A DNA stretch of 64,000 nt from Pseudarthrobacter sp. SSS035 (GTDB lineage: Bacteria; Actinomycetota; Actinomycetes; Actinomycetales; Micrococcaceae): the NCBI RefSeq assembly GCF_023273875.1, contig NZ_CP096882.1, forward strand, positions 744,001 to 808,000, in the 5' to 3' direction. The number at the start of each line of letters is the position of its first letter. Position 1 is the first letter of the stretch. A model generated the notes under the pieces. That model was not told the origin of the DNA and searched no databases. It worked only from the letters and a program-made list of their open reading frames with translations. Below are positions 28,049 to 36,403 of the stretch, one piece after another. Position numbers and translations under genes: made by a program.

Positions 28049-28636
28049 ATGTCAGACGTGACCAGGTTCAGTCTGAAGCCCATCGTGGTGAATCACTTCG
28101 CGAGCCTCCGCACGGACAATGCGACAAGGATTAGCCTATCTTCCAAAATCCTGCTTTTCGTTTTTCCCGTGGTCGCTGCGGGATTAGGGGCTGTGGCCGG
28201 TTTTCGTTTGGACAGGAATGGAGCCACGGCTCTGCTGACGACTTCAGGCCTGCTCGTTGGAGCCATGGTTACGGCCTTCATTTTCTTGGCAAACTTGCGA
28301 ATCAAAATCTCTGAAAGCGAAACGCTCAAGATACGACGCCAAATGAGCCTCCTCACGAGCGAAACGGCCGTCGCATGCCTCTATTGCGCCGGACTAGCCC
28401 TGGGGATCGCTGCCTCGTTGGCTGCTGGCCTGGCGGCACCGTCAGGAATTCGATGGGAATGGTTACGCGTTGGTGGCACGGCCTTGATTGTGGCCGGACT
28501 CGCACATCTGGGCGTAAATTTCCTTACCGTTCTTCGGCGGCTTTTCGGGGTGTACTACAACGTATTCCGTGGGGACTTCTTGCGTACAACCCCGACCAAC
28601 TTGACAAACAACGATGCAATGGACAAAGTCGGCTGA
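28049..28636 (+). CDS. four-TM membrane protein, second gene of the operon
   Basis: 195 residues, ATG 28049 after AAGGAGGAAG. Hydrophobic segments at about 32-50, 57-80, 108-129 and 138-160, with a charged loop (RIKISESETLKIRRQMS) between the second and third. It follows the soluble gene by 19 bases. Small multi-TM proteins paired with a soluble gene inside a defence island are often pore-type effectors; that role is a guess from context. Confidence 0.65.
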   Translation: MSDVTRFSLKPIVVNHFASLRTDNATRISLSSKILLFVFPVVAAGLGAVAGFRLDRNGATALLTTSGLLVGAMVTAFIFLANLRIKISESETLKIRRQMSLLTSETAVACLYCAGLALGIAASLAAGLAAPSGIRWEWLRVGGTALIVAGLAHLGVNFLTVLRRLFGVYYNVFRGDFLRTTPTNLTNNDAMDKVG

Positions 28637-28825
28637 CGCGTCCTTTCAGGACACCGGCAACCAGGTCGAAGCCTTCAAGTATTGGAACCGACCACGGGGT
28701 TATCGGAGTATTTGAAGTGTCCACCCACCGGGCGTAAATGTCCTGCTGTGCGTCGCCAAATGCCTGGGGCCGATCCACTGGATACCGGTTTCCGGTCTCC
28801 ACCGCACCGCACCGCAGACATTTTC

Positions 28826-29147
28826 AGTCGGTGATCCTGGGCGTCATCATCGCGACGTCGATGCTCCCCGGCGTCTCCGTGGCGGTGCCGCTGCTGCGCC
28901 TTTTCACGGACATCGGTTGGATCAACGTCTACCAGGGGATGATCGTCCCGAGCCTGTCCCCTCCGCGATCACGCTGGCGGTCTGGAACCTCACACCTTCA
29001 TGAAGGCCCTGCCGTTCGACCTCGAGGAAGCCGCTATGATCGACGGCTGCACCTAGTGGCAGGCGTTCCGCAGGGTCCTGCTCCCGCTCGCCGCGCCGAA
29101 CGTCTTCACCACCGCGATCCTGACCTTCATCCACTGCTGGAACGAAA
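28826..29147 (+). pseudogene. remnant of a carbohydrate ABC transporter permease (MalG type)
   Basis: Across two frames: SVILGVIIATSMLPGVSVAVPLLRLFTDIGWINVYQGMIVPSLS, then ALPFDLEEAAMIDGCT, a TAG stop, WQAFRRVLLPLAAPNVFTTAILTFIHCWNE. The EAA loop (EEAAMIDG...RVLLPLAAP) is diagnostic for this permease class. At least one frameshift and one in-frame stop (TAG near 29053) are present, and both ends of the gene are missing. No other transporter subunit is adjacent. Confidence 0.75.
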
Positions 29148-29207
29148 CTACAGCAAGCTGGCCTCTCGGGGGCTCGCGGTCCATGCCAACGTTCGAAGTC
29201 TGCCGAC

Positions 29208-29678
29208 CTAATTCGACGACTTCGCCCCGCGGGCAAATAGTCTCTTGAGCGTGCCCCTTGTGAAGTAGACACCAAGTGACAAACCAGAAATCACGCCACC
29301 AGCAGCCGCGATGACGCAGAACGACCAATGGGCGGGAGTGCCGGTCCATGCCCCGATGACGGCGTTTCCGGACAGACCTAGGAGGAAAAGTCCGATCGGC
29401 AGCATGATGACGACGCCTACATTGGCGAGTTCGTCGAGCCTCGTGACCAGCAACTCAGCCCGAGCATCCCTGATGTTTACCGTTTGCACATCGTCTAGTC
29501 CGCGAGATTTCTCCCGCGCCAGAGCTTCGAGCTGCCCTTCGAAGTCGCCGACCACTTTATCGAGTTCGGCCTGAGCGCCAGACGTGAGCTGCGTCTGCCT
29601 TCGCGGGAAACCTGGTTTGCCGCCCTCCTGCGGAGGTGTCGATTTCCCGACGGACTTCGTTGACTGGGCAGCCGTCAA
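29208..29678 (-). CDS. two-TM hypothetical protein
   Basis: 156 residues. A charged coiled-coil-like N-terminal half (AQAELDKVVGDFEGQLEALAREKSRG) is followed by two TM segments (about 89-108 and 117-142). Its ATG overlaps the stop of the upstream gene (ATGA, 4 bases), so it is coupled to it. No family recognised. Confidence 0.6.
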   Translation of the reverse strand: MTAAQSTKSVGKSTPPQEGGKPGFPRRQTQLTSGAQAELDKVVGDFEGQLEALAREKSRGLDDVQTVNIRDARAELLVTRLDELANVGVVIMLPIGLFLLGLSGNAVIGAWTGTPAHWSFCVIAAAGGVISGLSLGVYFTRGTLKRLFARGAKSSN

Positions 29679-30181
29679 TTCTGATCCCCCATAGCTGGAC
29701 CGGCCGCGGGGTTGACTGCACCCATACGCGGCTGGAGGCCATCGAGTTCGGTCCGGGCAATGTCGACGTCATCCCAAGCTTCCGTAAGTTCCCGCTGGAA
29801 CGTCGACGCCGCAGTCTCATAGGCCGAACGACGCGCCCTGATTCCGCTTCGCAGTTGAACAATGGCGCCACTAGCAGTCATGAGAGCTGAACCCACAGTG
29901 AGGAAGACCGTCCATGACTCGACGCCACTGCCGTCGCTGAGGAACACTGACGAGTAAGCGAATACGGTGAGGATCAGTAGGCTAATTGTCGAGATCACAG
30001 CTGCAACTGCGCTGAACCTAATTAGGGTCTTCTCACGCTGCATTTCATGCGCGTCCAGGGACCTCAGTTTCTCAATGACAAGCCGCCGTCGAGCGTAGCT
30101 CTCCCGGAATTGCCAGTCGTCATTGTGCGAAGAACCTTCGTCGGGAACTCGTGGCCCTGCGCCGAAACCCGTGCTTGTCAT
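29675..30181 (-). CDS. two-TM hypothetical protein, first gene of the pair
   Basis: 168 residues. A charged helix (ESYARRRLVIEKLRSLDAHEMQREKTLI) comes before two TM segments (about 56-78 and 88-107), and a helical tail follows (SAYETAASTFQRELTEAWDDVDIARTELD). This TM layout (helix, hairpin, helix) resembles small SLATT-like membrane proteins linked to conflict systems, but I cannot confirm that assignment. It is coupled by 4 bases to the downstream two-TM gene. Confidence 0.6.
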   Translation of the reverse strand: MTSTGFGAGPRVPDEGSSHNDDWQFRESYARRRLVIEKLRSLDAHEMQREKTLIRFSAVAAVISTISLLILTVFAYSSVFLSDGSGVESWTVFLTVGSALMTASGAIVQLRSGIRARRSAYETAASTFQRELTEAWDDVDIARTELDGLQPRMGAVNPAAGPAMGDQN

Positions 30182-30423
30182 GTGTTCATCCTATTAGGTC
30201 ACCTTCCGGCGTTCTGCACTGACCTTGGCGTAAGTTATTTCAGCACTGCGCACCATCGTCGCTCGACGCCGTGCCTTTCAAGAATCCTGCGTGCCAATGA
30301 AATGCTGCGTGCCAACGAAGGGTTTAGAAGGCGGCGAGATGGTCCGACATGCCTGCGGCCAGATGCCACTGGCCAACCCTCGCTGCGCGGACCGGCTAGT
30401 CATCGACGAAATACCGACTACGA

Positions 30424-30670
30424 CGGCAACACCACGCCGGACAGCCGCCCGCCGATCTGCAGGGCGATCGAGCTGGCAGCGGACACCGGGTCCTCGAACG
30501 CGCCGCCGGAGTGAACCAGCTGGGTCACGGAGAGACCGCAGCGAAGATGCCGCCGCCGATCAGCGCCACGAGCACGATGGCGCGGGCACGGTCCTGCGGG
30601 TTCGACAGTTTCCTCGGTGAGGGTGGTGACGGCGTCGAACCTTCAGGAACGAGTAAGCGGCGATGGCGCG
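30424..30670 (-). pseudogene. remnant of an APC-family amino acid permease
   Basis: On the minus strand, reading across frames: FDAVTTLTEET, DRARAIVLVALIGGGIFAAVS, and VTQLVHSGGAFEDPVSAASSIALQIGGRL. These are consecutive segments of a permease of the type that has DAVTTLTEE before TM7 and HPGG-FEDP after it. At least three frame changes occur, and both termini are lost. The region 30182-30423 shows nothing else. Confidence 0.65.
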
Positions 30671-30720
30671 CCGGCGGAAATGTGGTGGTGAAGCTGGCGG
30701 TACCGACAAAGCATTGCGGA

Positions 30721-30749
30721 GGGCGCGCCCGGCCAGACCGGGCGCGCCC
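30721..30749 (-). terminator. GC-rich hairpin after the APC permease gene
   Basis: GGGCGCGCCCGG (30721-30732) pairs perfectly with 30738-30749 around CCAGA, 42 bases beyond the stop codon of the 30791-32203 gene. No T-tract, but the stem is very stable. Confidence 0.65.
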
Positions 30750-30790
30750 TTCCTGGGAACTGAACAGCCAAGTGGTCCGCAGCACTTGAT

Positions 30791-32203
30791 TCAGTCGATG
30801 AGCACCGACTGCTTGGCACCATCCGAAGACTCGACAAGCGGCGCAACCTTCCCGCTCCGGTGGTGCAGCCAGTTCGCCAGCGCCAGCAGCGCCACGAGCG
30901 CGAAAGTGCTCAGGAGCTGGGGCCGGGAATCCTCACCGATGAAGCCCACCGTGAAGATCGCCGCGAGGATGAGCAGGCCAAAGCACGTTAGCCACGGGAA
31001 TCCGGGCATCCGCAGGGGGAGCTCCGTTCCCTCGCGGTCGGCGCGGAGGCGCAGCGCAAGCTGGGCCAGGAGCGCGGACGTCCACACCAACAGACACGTC
31101 GAACCCACGATGTTGAGCAGGATGGAAAGGACCTTCTCGGGGAAAACCAGCTCCAGCACAACCGTGACAACGCCGAAAGCGACGCTGGCCAGGACGGCGA
31201 CAACCGGGACCCGGGCCTTGGAAACAGAAGCGAGCAGACGCGGTGCTTCTCCCCGCTCGGCGAGCGAGTACGCCATCCGGGACGCGCCGTAGAGGTTGGC
31301 GTTGAGGGCCGAGAGCAGTGCTGCCACGGCCACCAGGGTGATGGCGGTAGCCGCGCCGGGCATGCCGGCCGCATCCAGCACTGCGGCGAACGGGCTCTTC
31401 AGCCCCGCCGAGCCCACGGGAACCACTGCGGCGATGACGAAGATCGCACCGATGTAGAAGACCAGGATGCGCCACAGCACCGTCCGGACTGCTGTCTTCA
31501 CGCTGCGGGCCGGCTCTGCGGTCTCGGCTGCGGCCACGGACACGATCTCGGTGCCGCCGAATGCAAAGGCCACCACGAAGAGTGCCGTGGCGATACCGGC
31601 GAAACCGCTGGGTGCGAATCCGGCGCCGGTGAAGTTGGCCAGGCCCGGCGACTGCACGCCGGGCAGCCAGCCGAAGAGCAGGGCCGCGCCCACCAGGAGG
31701 AACCCCACGATGGCCGCCACCTTGAGCAGCGCGAACCAGAACTCGAACTCGCCGAAGTTCTTCACGCTGGTCAGATTCACGGCGGTGAGCACCACGATGA
31801 ACACGAAGGCCATCAGCCACACCGGCAGCGCCGGGAAGATGGTGGCCAGCAGGCCTGCCGCACCAAGCGCTTCGGCCGCGATGACCACCACGAGCTGCAG
31901 CCACCAGAGCCAGCCCACCGTGGCACCGGCCACCGGCCCGTAGGCCTTGGCGGTATAGACGGAGAAGGCGCCGCTGTCCGGGTTGGCGGCGGCCATCTCG
32001 CCGAGGGCCCACATCACCAGGATGATGAGCGTACCGGCCACGAGGTACGCGATCAGCACGGCCGGGCCTGCAGCCTGGATGCCGGCGCCGGAGCCGATGA
32101 AGAGGCCCGCGCCGATGGCGCTTCCGAGCCCCATCATCGTGAGCTGTCGGGGTTTGAGTGCGGCGCCCAGTGCGCGGCCAGACGTCATTGTCTGTTGTTC
32201 CAT
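30791..32203 (-). CDS. APC-family amino acid permease
   Basis: 470 residues, ATG 32203 after AGAGGA. Twelve hydrophobic segments are visible. The N-terminal block LTMMGLGSAIGAGLFIGSG is the substrate-binding G-S-A-I-G-x-G motif of the AAT/GABA-type APC permeases, and GEMAAANPDSGAFSVYTAKAYG follows in TM3. Likely imports an amino acid with a proton. It is the second gene behind the aminotransferase (52-base gap), so an aromatic or related substrate is plausible. Confidence 0.9.
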   Translation of the reverse strand: MEQQTMTSGRALGAALKPRQLTMMGLGSAIGAGLFIGSGAGIQAAGPAVLIAYLVAGTLIILVMWALGEMAAANPDSGAFSVYTAKAYGPVAGATVGWLWWLQLVVVIAAEALGAAGLLATIFPALPVWLMAFVFIVVLTAVNLTSVKNFGEFEFWFALLKVAAIVGFLLVGAALLFGWLPGVQSPGLANFTGAGFAPSGFAGIATALFVVAFAFGGTEIVSVAAAETAEPARSVKTAVRTVLWRILVFYIGAIFVIAAVVPVGSAGLKSPFAAVLDAAGMPGAATAITLVAVAALLSALNANLYGASRMAYSLAERGEAPRLLASVSKARVPVVAVLASVAFGVVTVVLELVFPEKVLSILLNIVGSTCLLVWTSALLAQLALRLRADREGTELPLRMPGFPWLTCFGLLILAAIFTVGFIGEDSRPQLLSTFALVALLALANWLHHRSGKVAPLVESSDGAKQSVLID

Positions 32204-32255
32204 GGGGAGTCCTCTGGTTGTAGGTGGAACGGATTGGGTTTCAGGTCAGTCGGTT

Positions 32256-33353
32256 TTAGGCTGCGTGGGCTTGCAGAAGCCGGAGCACGCGATCGTTTGA
32301 GGCGGGGGCGGCCACGGTGATCCGCACACCGTCCCCCTGGTACGCCCGGACCAGGATGCTCGCGCGGTCAAACGCGTCCACCAGCCTCGCGCAGAGATCG
32401 TCATCCGCACGGATCCACAGGAAGTTGCCCTGGCTCGCCTGCAGTTTCCAGCCCTGGGCTTCCAGCTGCGCGGCCATCCGTTCGCGCTCCTGCCTGACCG
32501 CGGCGACCCGCGCTTCCATCTCCTCCCCGGCGTCCAGCGACGCGATGGCCGCCTTCTGGGCCAGCGCGCTCACCGAGAAGGGAAGGGCGGTCCGGCGCAG
32601 TCCCTCAGCGATGCCCGGCGCCGCCACGGCGTAGCCCACGCGCAGGCCGGCGAGGCCGTACGCCTTCGAGAAGGTGCGCAGGATGCAGACGTTCGGGTAC
32701 TGGCGGTAGAGGCTCAGGGAATCGGGGCCGCTGCCCGCTTCGGCGTATTCCACGTAGGCCTCGTCGATCACCACGAGGACGTCGGAGCGGACGGCTTGCA
32801 GGAACGCCTCGAGGCGTTTGTGGCTGATCGGCACACCGGTCGGATTGTTGGGGGTGCAGAGCAGGATCACCTTCGTGCGGGCAGTGACGGCCGCGGCCAT
32901 GGCATCGAGGTCGTGGCCCTCAGCGCCGTCCAGCGGGATGCGGACCGGCCGGGCACCTGCCAGCTCAACCAGGATGGGGTACGCCTCGAAAGAGCGCCAC
33001 GCGAAGATCACTTCATCGCCGGCGTCGCACAGTCCAGTGATGATCTGCTGGAGGACGCCGACGCTGCCGGGTCCCACCGCGACCTCTCCGACCGTGACGC
33101 CGAGGTGGCGGGCAATCCGTTCACGGAGTTCTACGGCGGCACTGTCCGGGTAGCGGTTCATGGTGCAGGCCGCTGCGGCCACCGCGGCGGCGGCAGCGGG
33201 CAGTGGCTCGTAGTGGCTTTCGTTGCTGGCGAGGGCCGCAATGTCCGTGCCGGCGCTGCGCCGGCCCGGGACGTAGGGCGGAAGACCGGCCACCGCGCCG
33301 CGAAGGGTGGGAAGCGCGGCGTCCGGTGCAGTCAGGAGTTGATCACGGGTCAT
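32256..33353 (-). CDS. HisC-like aminotransferase (aromatic aminotransferase type)
   Basis: 365 residues from ATG 33353; a GTG two codons earlier is possible. Class I/II PLP enzyme. Asn/Pro loop CTPNNPTG, the acidic residue in VIDEAYVEYA, and the PLP-binding lysine in TFSKAYGLAGLRVGYA are all present, and the final Arg region is DGVRITVA. The order and length match HisC/aromatic-amino-acid aminotransferases (Pat type). The location, next to an APC permease and a ThDP decarboxylase-like gene and not in a his operon, favours aromatic amino acid turnover over histidine synthesis. Confidence 0.88.
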   Translation of the reverse strand: MTRDQLLTAPDAALPTLRGAVAGLPPYVPGRRSAGTDIAALASNESHYEPLPAAAAAVAAAACTMNRYPDSAAVELRERIARHLGVTVGEVAVGPGSVGVLQQIITGLCDAGDEVIFAWRSFEAYPILVELAGARPVRIPLDGAEGHDLDAMAAAVTARTKVILLCTPNNPTGVPISHKRLEAFLQAVRSDVLVVIDEAYVEYAEAGSGPDSLSLYRQYPNVCILRTFSKAYGLAGLRVGYAVAAPGIAEGLRRTALPFSVSALAQKAAIASLDAGEEMEARVAAVRQERERMAAQLEAQGWKLQASQGNFLWIRADDDLCARLVDAFDRASILVRAYQGDGVRITVAAPASNDRVLRLLQAHAA

Positions 33354-33446
33354 GAGCACCGATCATGGTTGTGACCCGGCCCACAATGCAAGATACGCTC
33401 AACCCATTGGGACTTCTGCTCAACTTCTACTGACTGTGGTGAAAAT

Positions 33447-33950
33447 ATGACCATCGCGAGCTCTCGCACCCTGGATTCCCTTGACGGCCGGATCATCCTT
33501 GCCCTGGACGAGGATCCGGAAGCCAGCGCCCTGGCCCTTTCGCGGACGCTCGGCGTCGCGCGGAACACGGTCCACGCCCGGCTTTCACGGCTCGAGCGCA
33601 GCGGTGCCCTCCGCTCCTTCAGCCGCAGGCTGGACCCCGCCGCACTTGGCTATGACCTGATGGCCTTCCTCTCACTGGCCATCAGCCAGACGCGGGCGGG
33701 AGCGGTGGAAAACGGGCTCGCGGCCATCCCGGAGGTCATCGAGGTGCACGCCACAACCGGCGACGCGGACCTGATGGCCAAGGTGGTGGCCCGGAGCACG
33801 GCCGATCTCTACCGCATCACCAACCAGATCCTGGCAATCGACGGGATCCAGCGGACCAGCACGGCCATCTCGGTGGTTGAACTTATGCCGCCCCGCTATG
33901 ACGGCCTCCTGAGCCGGCTGACGGAACAGGAATCCCGCTCCTCCGAGTAA
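33447..33950 (+). CDS. Lrp/AsnC-family transcriptional regulator
   Basis: 167 residues. N-terminal winged HTH (LDGRIILALDEDPEASALALSRTLGVARNTVHARLSRLERSGAL) and C-terminal RAM effector domain (AFLSLAISQTRAGAVENGLAAIPEVIEVHATTGDADLMAKV). Divergent from the aminotransferase gene and 119 bases ahead of the ThDP enzyme, so it probably controls both directions in response to an amino acid. Confidence 0.92.
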   Translation: MTIASSRTLDSLDGRIILALDEDPEASALALSRTLGVARNTVHARLSRLERSGALRSFSRRLDPAALGYDLMAFLSLAISQTRAGAVENGLAAIPEVIEVHATTGDADLMAKVVARSTADLYRITNQILAIDGIQRTSTAISVVELMPPRYDGLLSRLTEQESRSSE

Positions 33951-34069
33951 ACACTCGTGATGCACGCCACAAGTGCGCATATTTTCACTTCTCCTGTCTA
34001 CTCCTGCCAAATATCCCAATCGAACTCGACTCTCTTGCCTATCTGTGCACCAGCCCACAAGCTTCCTGC

Positions 34070-35743
34070 ATGACTTCACTTACCGTCTCCGGCCACGTGG
34101 CACAGGTTCTCAGCAGCTACCTCAGCGATGTCTTCGGCGTTATGGGCAACGGAAACGTCTACTTCCTGGACGCCGCGGAAAAGCTGGGCCTCCGTTTCTC
34201 CCCCGTCCGCCATGAAGGCGCCGCCATCGCCGCGGCCGACGCCTACTACCGGACGTCAGGACGTCTCGCCGCGGGCACCACCACCTACGGCCCCGGCTAC
34301 ACCAATGCACTCACCGCCCTCGCCGAGGCGGTCCAGGCGCAAATCCCCGTCGTGCTGGTCACCGGGGACGCTCCGAGCACTGGCGCCCGGCCGCAGGACG
34401 TGGACCAGGCGGCCATCGCCGCCGGCCTCGGCGCGGCCACTTTCACCGTCACCCGCGAAGCCGCGGGCTCCATCACACGGCAGGCGGTGGAGTACGCGCT
34501 GACCAAGCGCACCGCCGTCGTGATTGCGATCCCCTACGACCTCGCGGCACTTGAGGCTGCGGACGAAGAGCTTCCGGCGCCGTTGGCACCTCAGGTGATG
34601 GACGACGTCGACGGCGGCCTTGGGCAGGTAGCCCGCCTGCTCGCCGGGGCGAAGCGGCCGCTGATCCTCGCCGGCCGCGGTGCGCATCTCGCCGGAGCCG
34701 GCCCGGAGCTCCGGGAGCTCGCCGACCGCCTCGGCGCACTGACCGCCGGAACCGCCCTGGCGCTCAACCTCCTCAAAGGCGAGGGGTACTTGGGCGTCGC
34801 CGGCGGTTTCGGCACGGACACCGCGGCCGGGCTCATGGGTGAGGCCGATGTGGTCCTGGTGGCCGGGGCGAGCCTGAGCCCCTTCACCATGCGGTTCGGG
34901 CACCTGCTCGGCCCGGACAGCACCGTCATCCAGATCGACACCGCCCTGCAGCCGACGCACCCCCGGGTGGATATGTTCGTCAGCGCGGACGTGAAGTCTG
35001 CGGCGGGACACCTCCTGAGGATGCTGGACGGCCCGGCCTCGCCGGACGCCAGCCGCGCCGAAGCCTGGCGTGCGGAAGCCCGAAGGCGCCTGGCCGAGGG
35101 ACCGGCCCATCACCCGGGCTCCGACGAGACCCCGGACGGCCGGCTGGACCCGCGCTCCCTGGCCACGGCACTGGATGCGGTGCTGCCGGAGCGCCGCACG
35201 GTGGTCCAGGACGGCGGGCACTTCGTCGGCTGGGCACCCATGTACTGGCGCATCCCCAGGCCCCAGGACCTGGTCATGGTGGGGACCGCCTACCAGGCCA
35301 TCGGGCTGGGCCTTGCCAGCGCCGTCGGGGCAGCCCGCGCAGTGGAGGACGGCCGCACCCTGGTGCTGGCCTCCGGCGACGGTGGTTTCCTGATGGGCCT
35401 GGCCGACCTCGAATCGCTGATTGGTGCTGCCAGCAGCGCCGTCGTGGTGATCTACAACGATGCCGCCTACGGCGCCGAGATCCACCAGTACGGCTCCCAG
35501 GGCCTGACCGAAAAGCCCATGCTGATCCCCGAGGTGGACTTTAGCGGCATCGCCCGCGCGCTCGGCGCCGAGTCGGCGATCATCCGCTCACTGGCGGACC
35601 TTTCCGCGCTCGAGGATTGGATCGACGCCGGCGCAAAGGGAACCTTCGTGGCCGACTGCCGGATCACGTCGAGCGTCCGGGCCCCGTGGCTGAGCGAGTG
35701 GATGCAGGCCTCGCAGGCTGCGAAGGCGGCGGTGGCGGGCTAA
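34070..35743 (+). CDS. ThDP-dependent decarboxylase/acetolactate synthase-like enzyme
   Basis: 557 residues, the family's normal length. The N-terminal Pyr domain has the catalytic glutamate (Glu49 in VRHEGAAIAAADAY). A central DHS-like domain follows (about 190-330). The C-terminal PP domain carries GDGGFLMGLADLES...VVVIYNDAAYG (about 437-466), the GDG-x(24-27)-NN-type cofactor motif with ND in place of NN. With the neighbouring aminotransferase and permease, an aryl-pyruvate decarboxylase role (phenylpyruvate or indolepyruvate) is plausible but unproven. Two partial copies of its 3' part lie downstream at 36404 and 38021. Confidence 0.88.
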   Translation: MTSLTVSGHVAQVLSSYLSDVFGVMGNGNVYFLDAAEKLGLRFSPVRHEGAAIAAADAYYRTSGRLAAGTTTYGPGYTNALTALAEAVQAQIPVVLVTGDAPSTGARPQDVDQAAIAAGLGAATFTVTREAAGSITRQAVEYALTKRTAVVIAIPYDLAALEAADEELPAPLAPQVMDDVDGGLGQVARLLAGAKRPLILAGRGAHLAGAGPELRELADRLGALTAGTALALNLLKGEGYLGVAGGFGTDTAAGLMGEADVVLVAGASLSPFTMRFGHLLGPDSTVIQIDTALQPTHPRVDMFVSADVKSAAGHLLRMLDGPASPDASRAEAWRAEARRRLAEGPAHHPGSDETPDGRLDPRSLATALDAVLPERRTVVQDGGHFVGWAPMYWRIPRPQDLVMVGTAYQAIGLGLASAVGAARAVEDGRTLVLASGDGGFLMGLADLESLIGAASSAVVVIYNDAAYGAEIHQYGSQGLTEKPMLIPEVDFSGIARALGAESAIIRSLADLSALEDWIDAGAKGTFVADCRITSSVRAPWLSEWMQASQAAKAAVAG

Positions 35744-35763
35744 CTGCCCGGATGGCACGAAAA

Positions 35764-35804
35764 AGGAGGCCGACGACGACACCCAGTGTCGCCGTCGGCC
35801 TCCT
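35764..35804. terminator. bidirectional hairpin terminator
   Basis: AGGAGGCCGACG (35764-35775) pairs with 35793-35804, with an inner stem (CGACAC/GTGTCG) around CCA. A-run on the left (GAAAAAGG) and T-run on the right (CTCTTTTG) allow termination of both the ThDP gene and the convergent GSYVT gene. Confidence 0.85.
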
Positions 35805-35848
35805 CTTTTGCCCGCGCGGTGGTGCTATCCCCCGCAGGGCGCTGGACC

Positions 35849-36136
35849 CTAGGCCGCTGTTGGAAGCGTTACGTAGTTGCCCTCGATGACACTGGCGGCA
35901 ACAACGGGTGTGCCGTCTACTGTGACATAGCTGCCACGAGTGACGGGGCGCAGGTTTCGGCCGCCAGCGACGGTGACATAGCTGCCCTCGACGCCGACGG
36001 AGACGCTGCCGGCGGGGAGAGTCACGTAGCTGCCGCCGCGCACTGCGGCGTCAGGGACAGCGCTAGCGGTAGCGGCCTGAAGGGTGGTTTCGGTGATGGA
36101 TGAGGAGGTTTCGGGGCGTTCGGTCAGGAAAGTCAT
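35849..36136 (-). CDS. small GSYVT-repeat protein
   Basis: 95 residues, ATG 36136 behind AAGGAG. After a Thr/Ser-rich start, four copies of a G-S/N-Y-V-T unit occur at residues 35-39, 51-55, 68-72 and 86-90 (spacing 16-18), each followed by a hydrophobic residue and preceded by a basic or acidic residue plus G. No signal peptide, cysteine or TM segment. The regular spacing suggests a beta-repeat or a multi-copy binding motif, and the length suggests a small structural or signalling peptide precursor. I do not recognise a family. It ends toward the bidirectional terminator. Confidence 0.7.
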   Translation of the reverse strand: MTFLTERPETSSSITETTLQAATASAVPDAAVRGGSYVTLPAGSVSVGVEGSYVTVAGGRNLRPVTRGSYVTVDGTPVVAASVIEGNYVTLPTAA

Positions 36137-36403
36137 GGTTCTCCTTGGGGTTTCGGGATGAGTGCCATACAGGTTCTTGTGCCGCTCAAGCAGGAGGGCG
36201 GTTGCGCGTTATATCGCTTGCCCCGCTGGCCCGGGTATGTTCACCGGTGCGGTACTCAAGGGCTACGGTGGCCTGTACCTAACTTTACAGGCTTAATGTG
36301 AGCTACTCAGAATAAGGTGGGAAGGCTCACGTTATACGCCAGGCGGCTACGGATGACTACGTCATTCCTGCCCCAGCGCCAGCACCACATAGCCGCCCAA
36401 CTG

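Noticed and set aside
30663..31292. 209-codon plus-strand frame at the end of the APC permease gene
   Set aside because: Antisense to a complete permease; serine/threonine-rich shadow.
34256..35485. Long minus-strand frame (409 codons) opposite the ThDP gene
   Set aside because: Pure antisense of a clearly assigned enzyme; composition typical of reverse-strand shadow.
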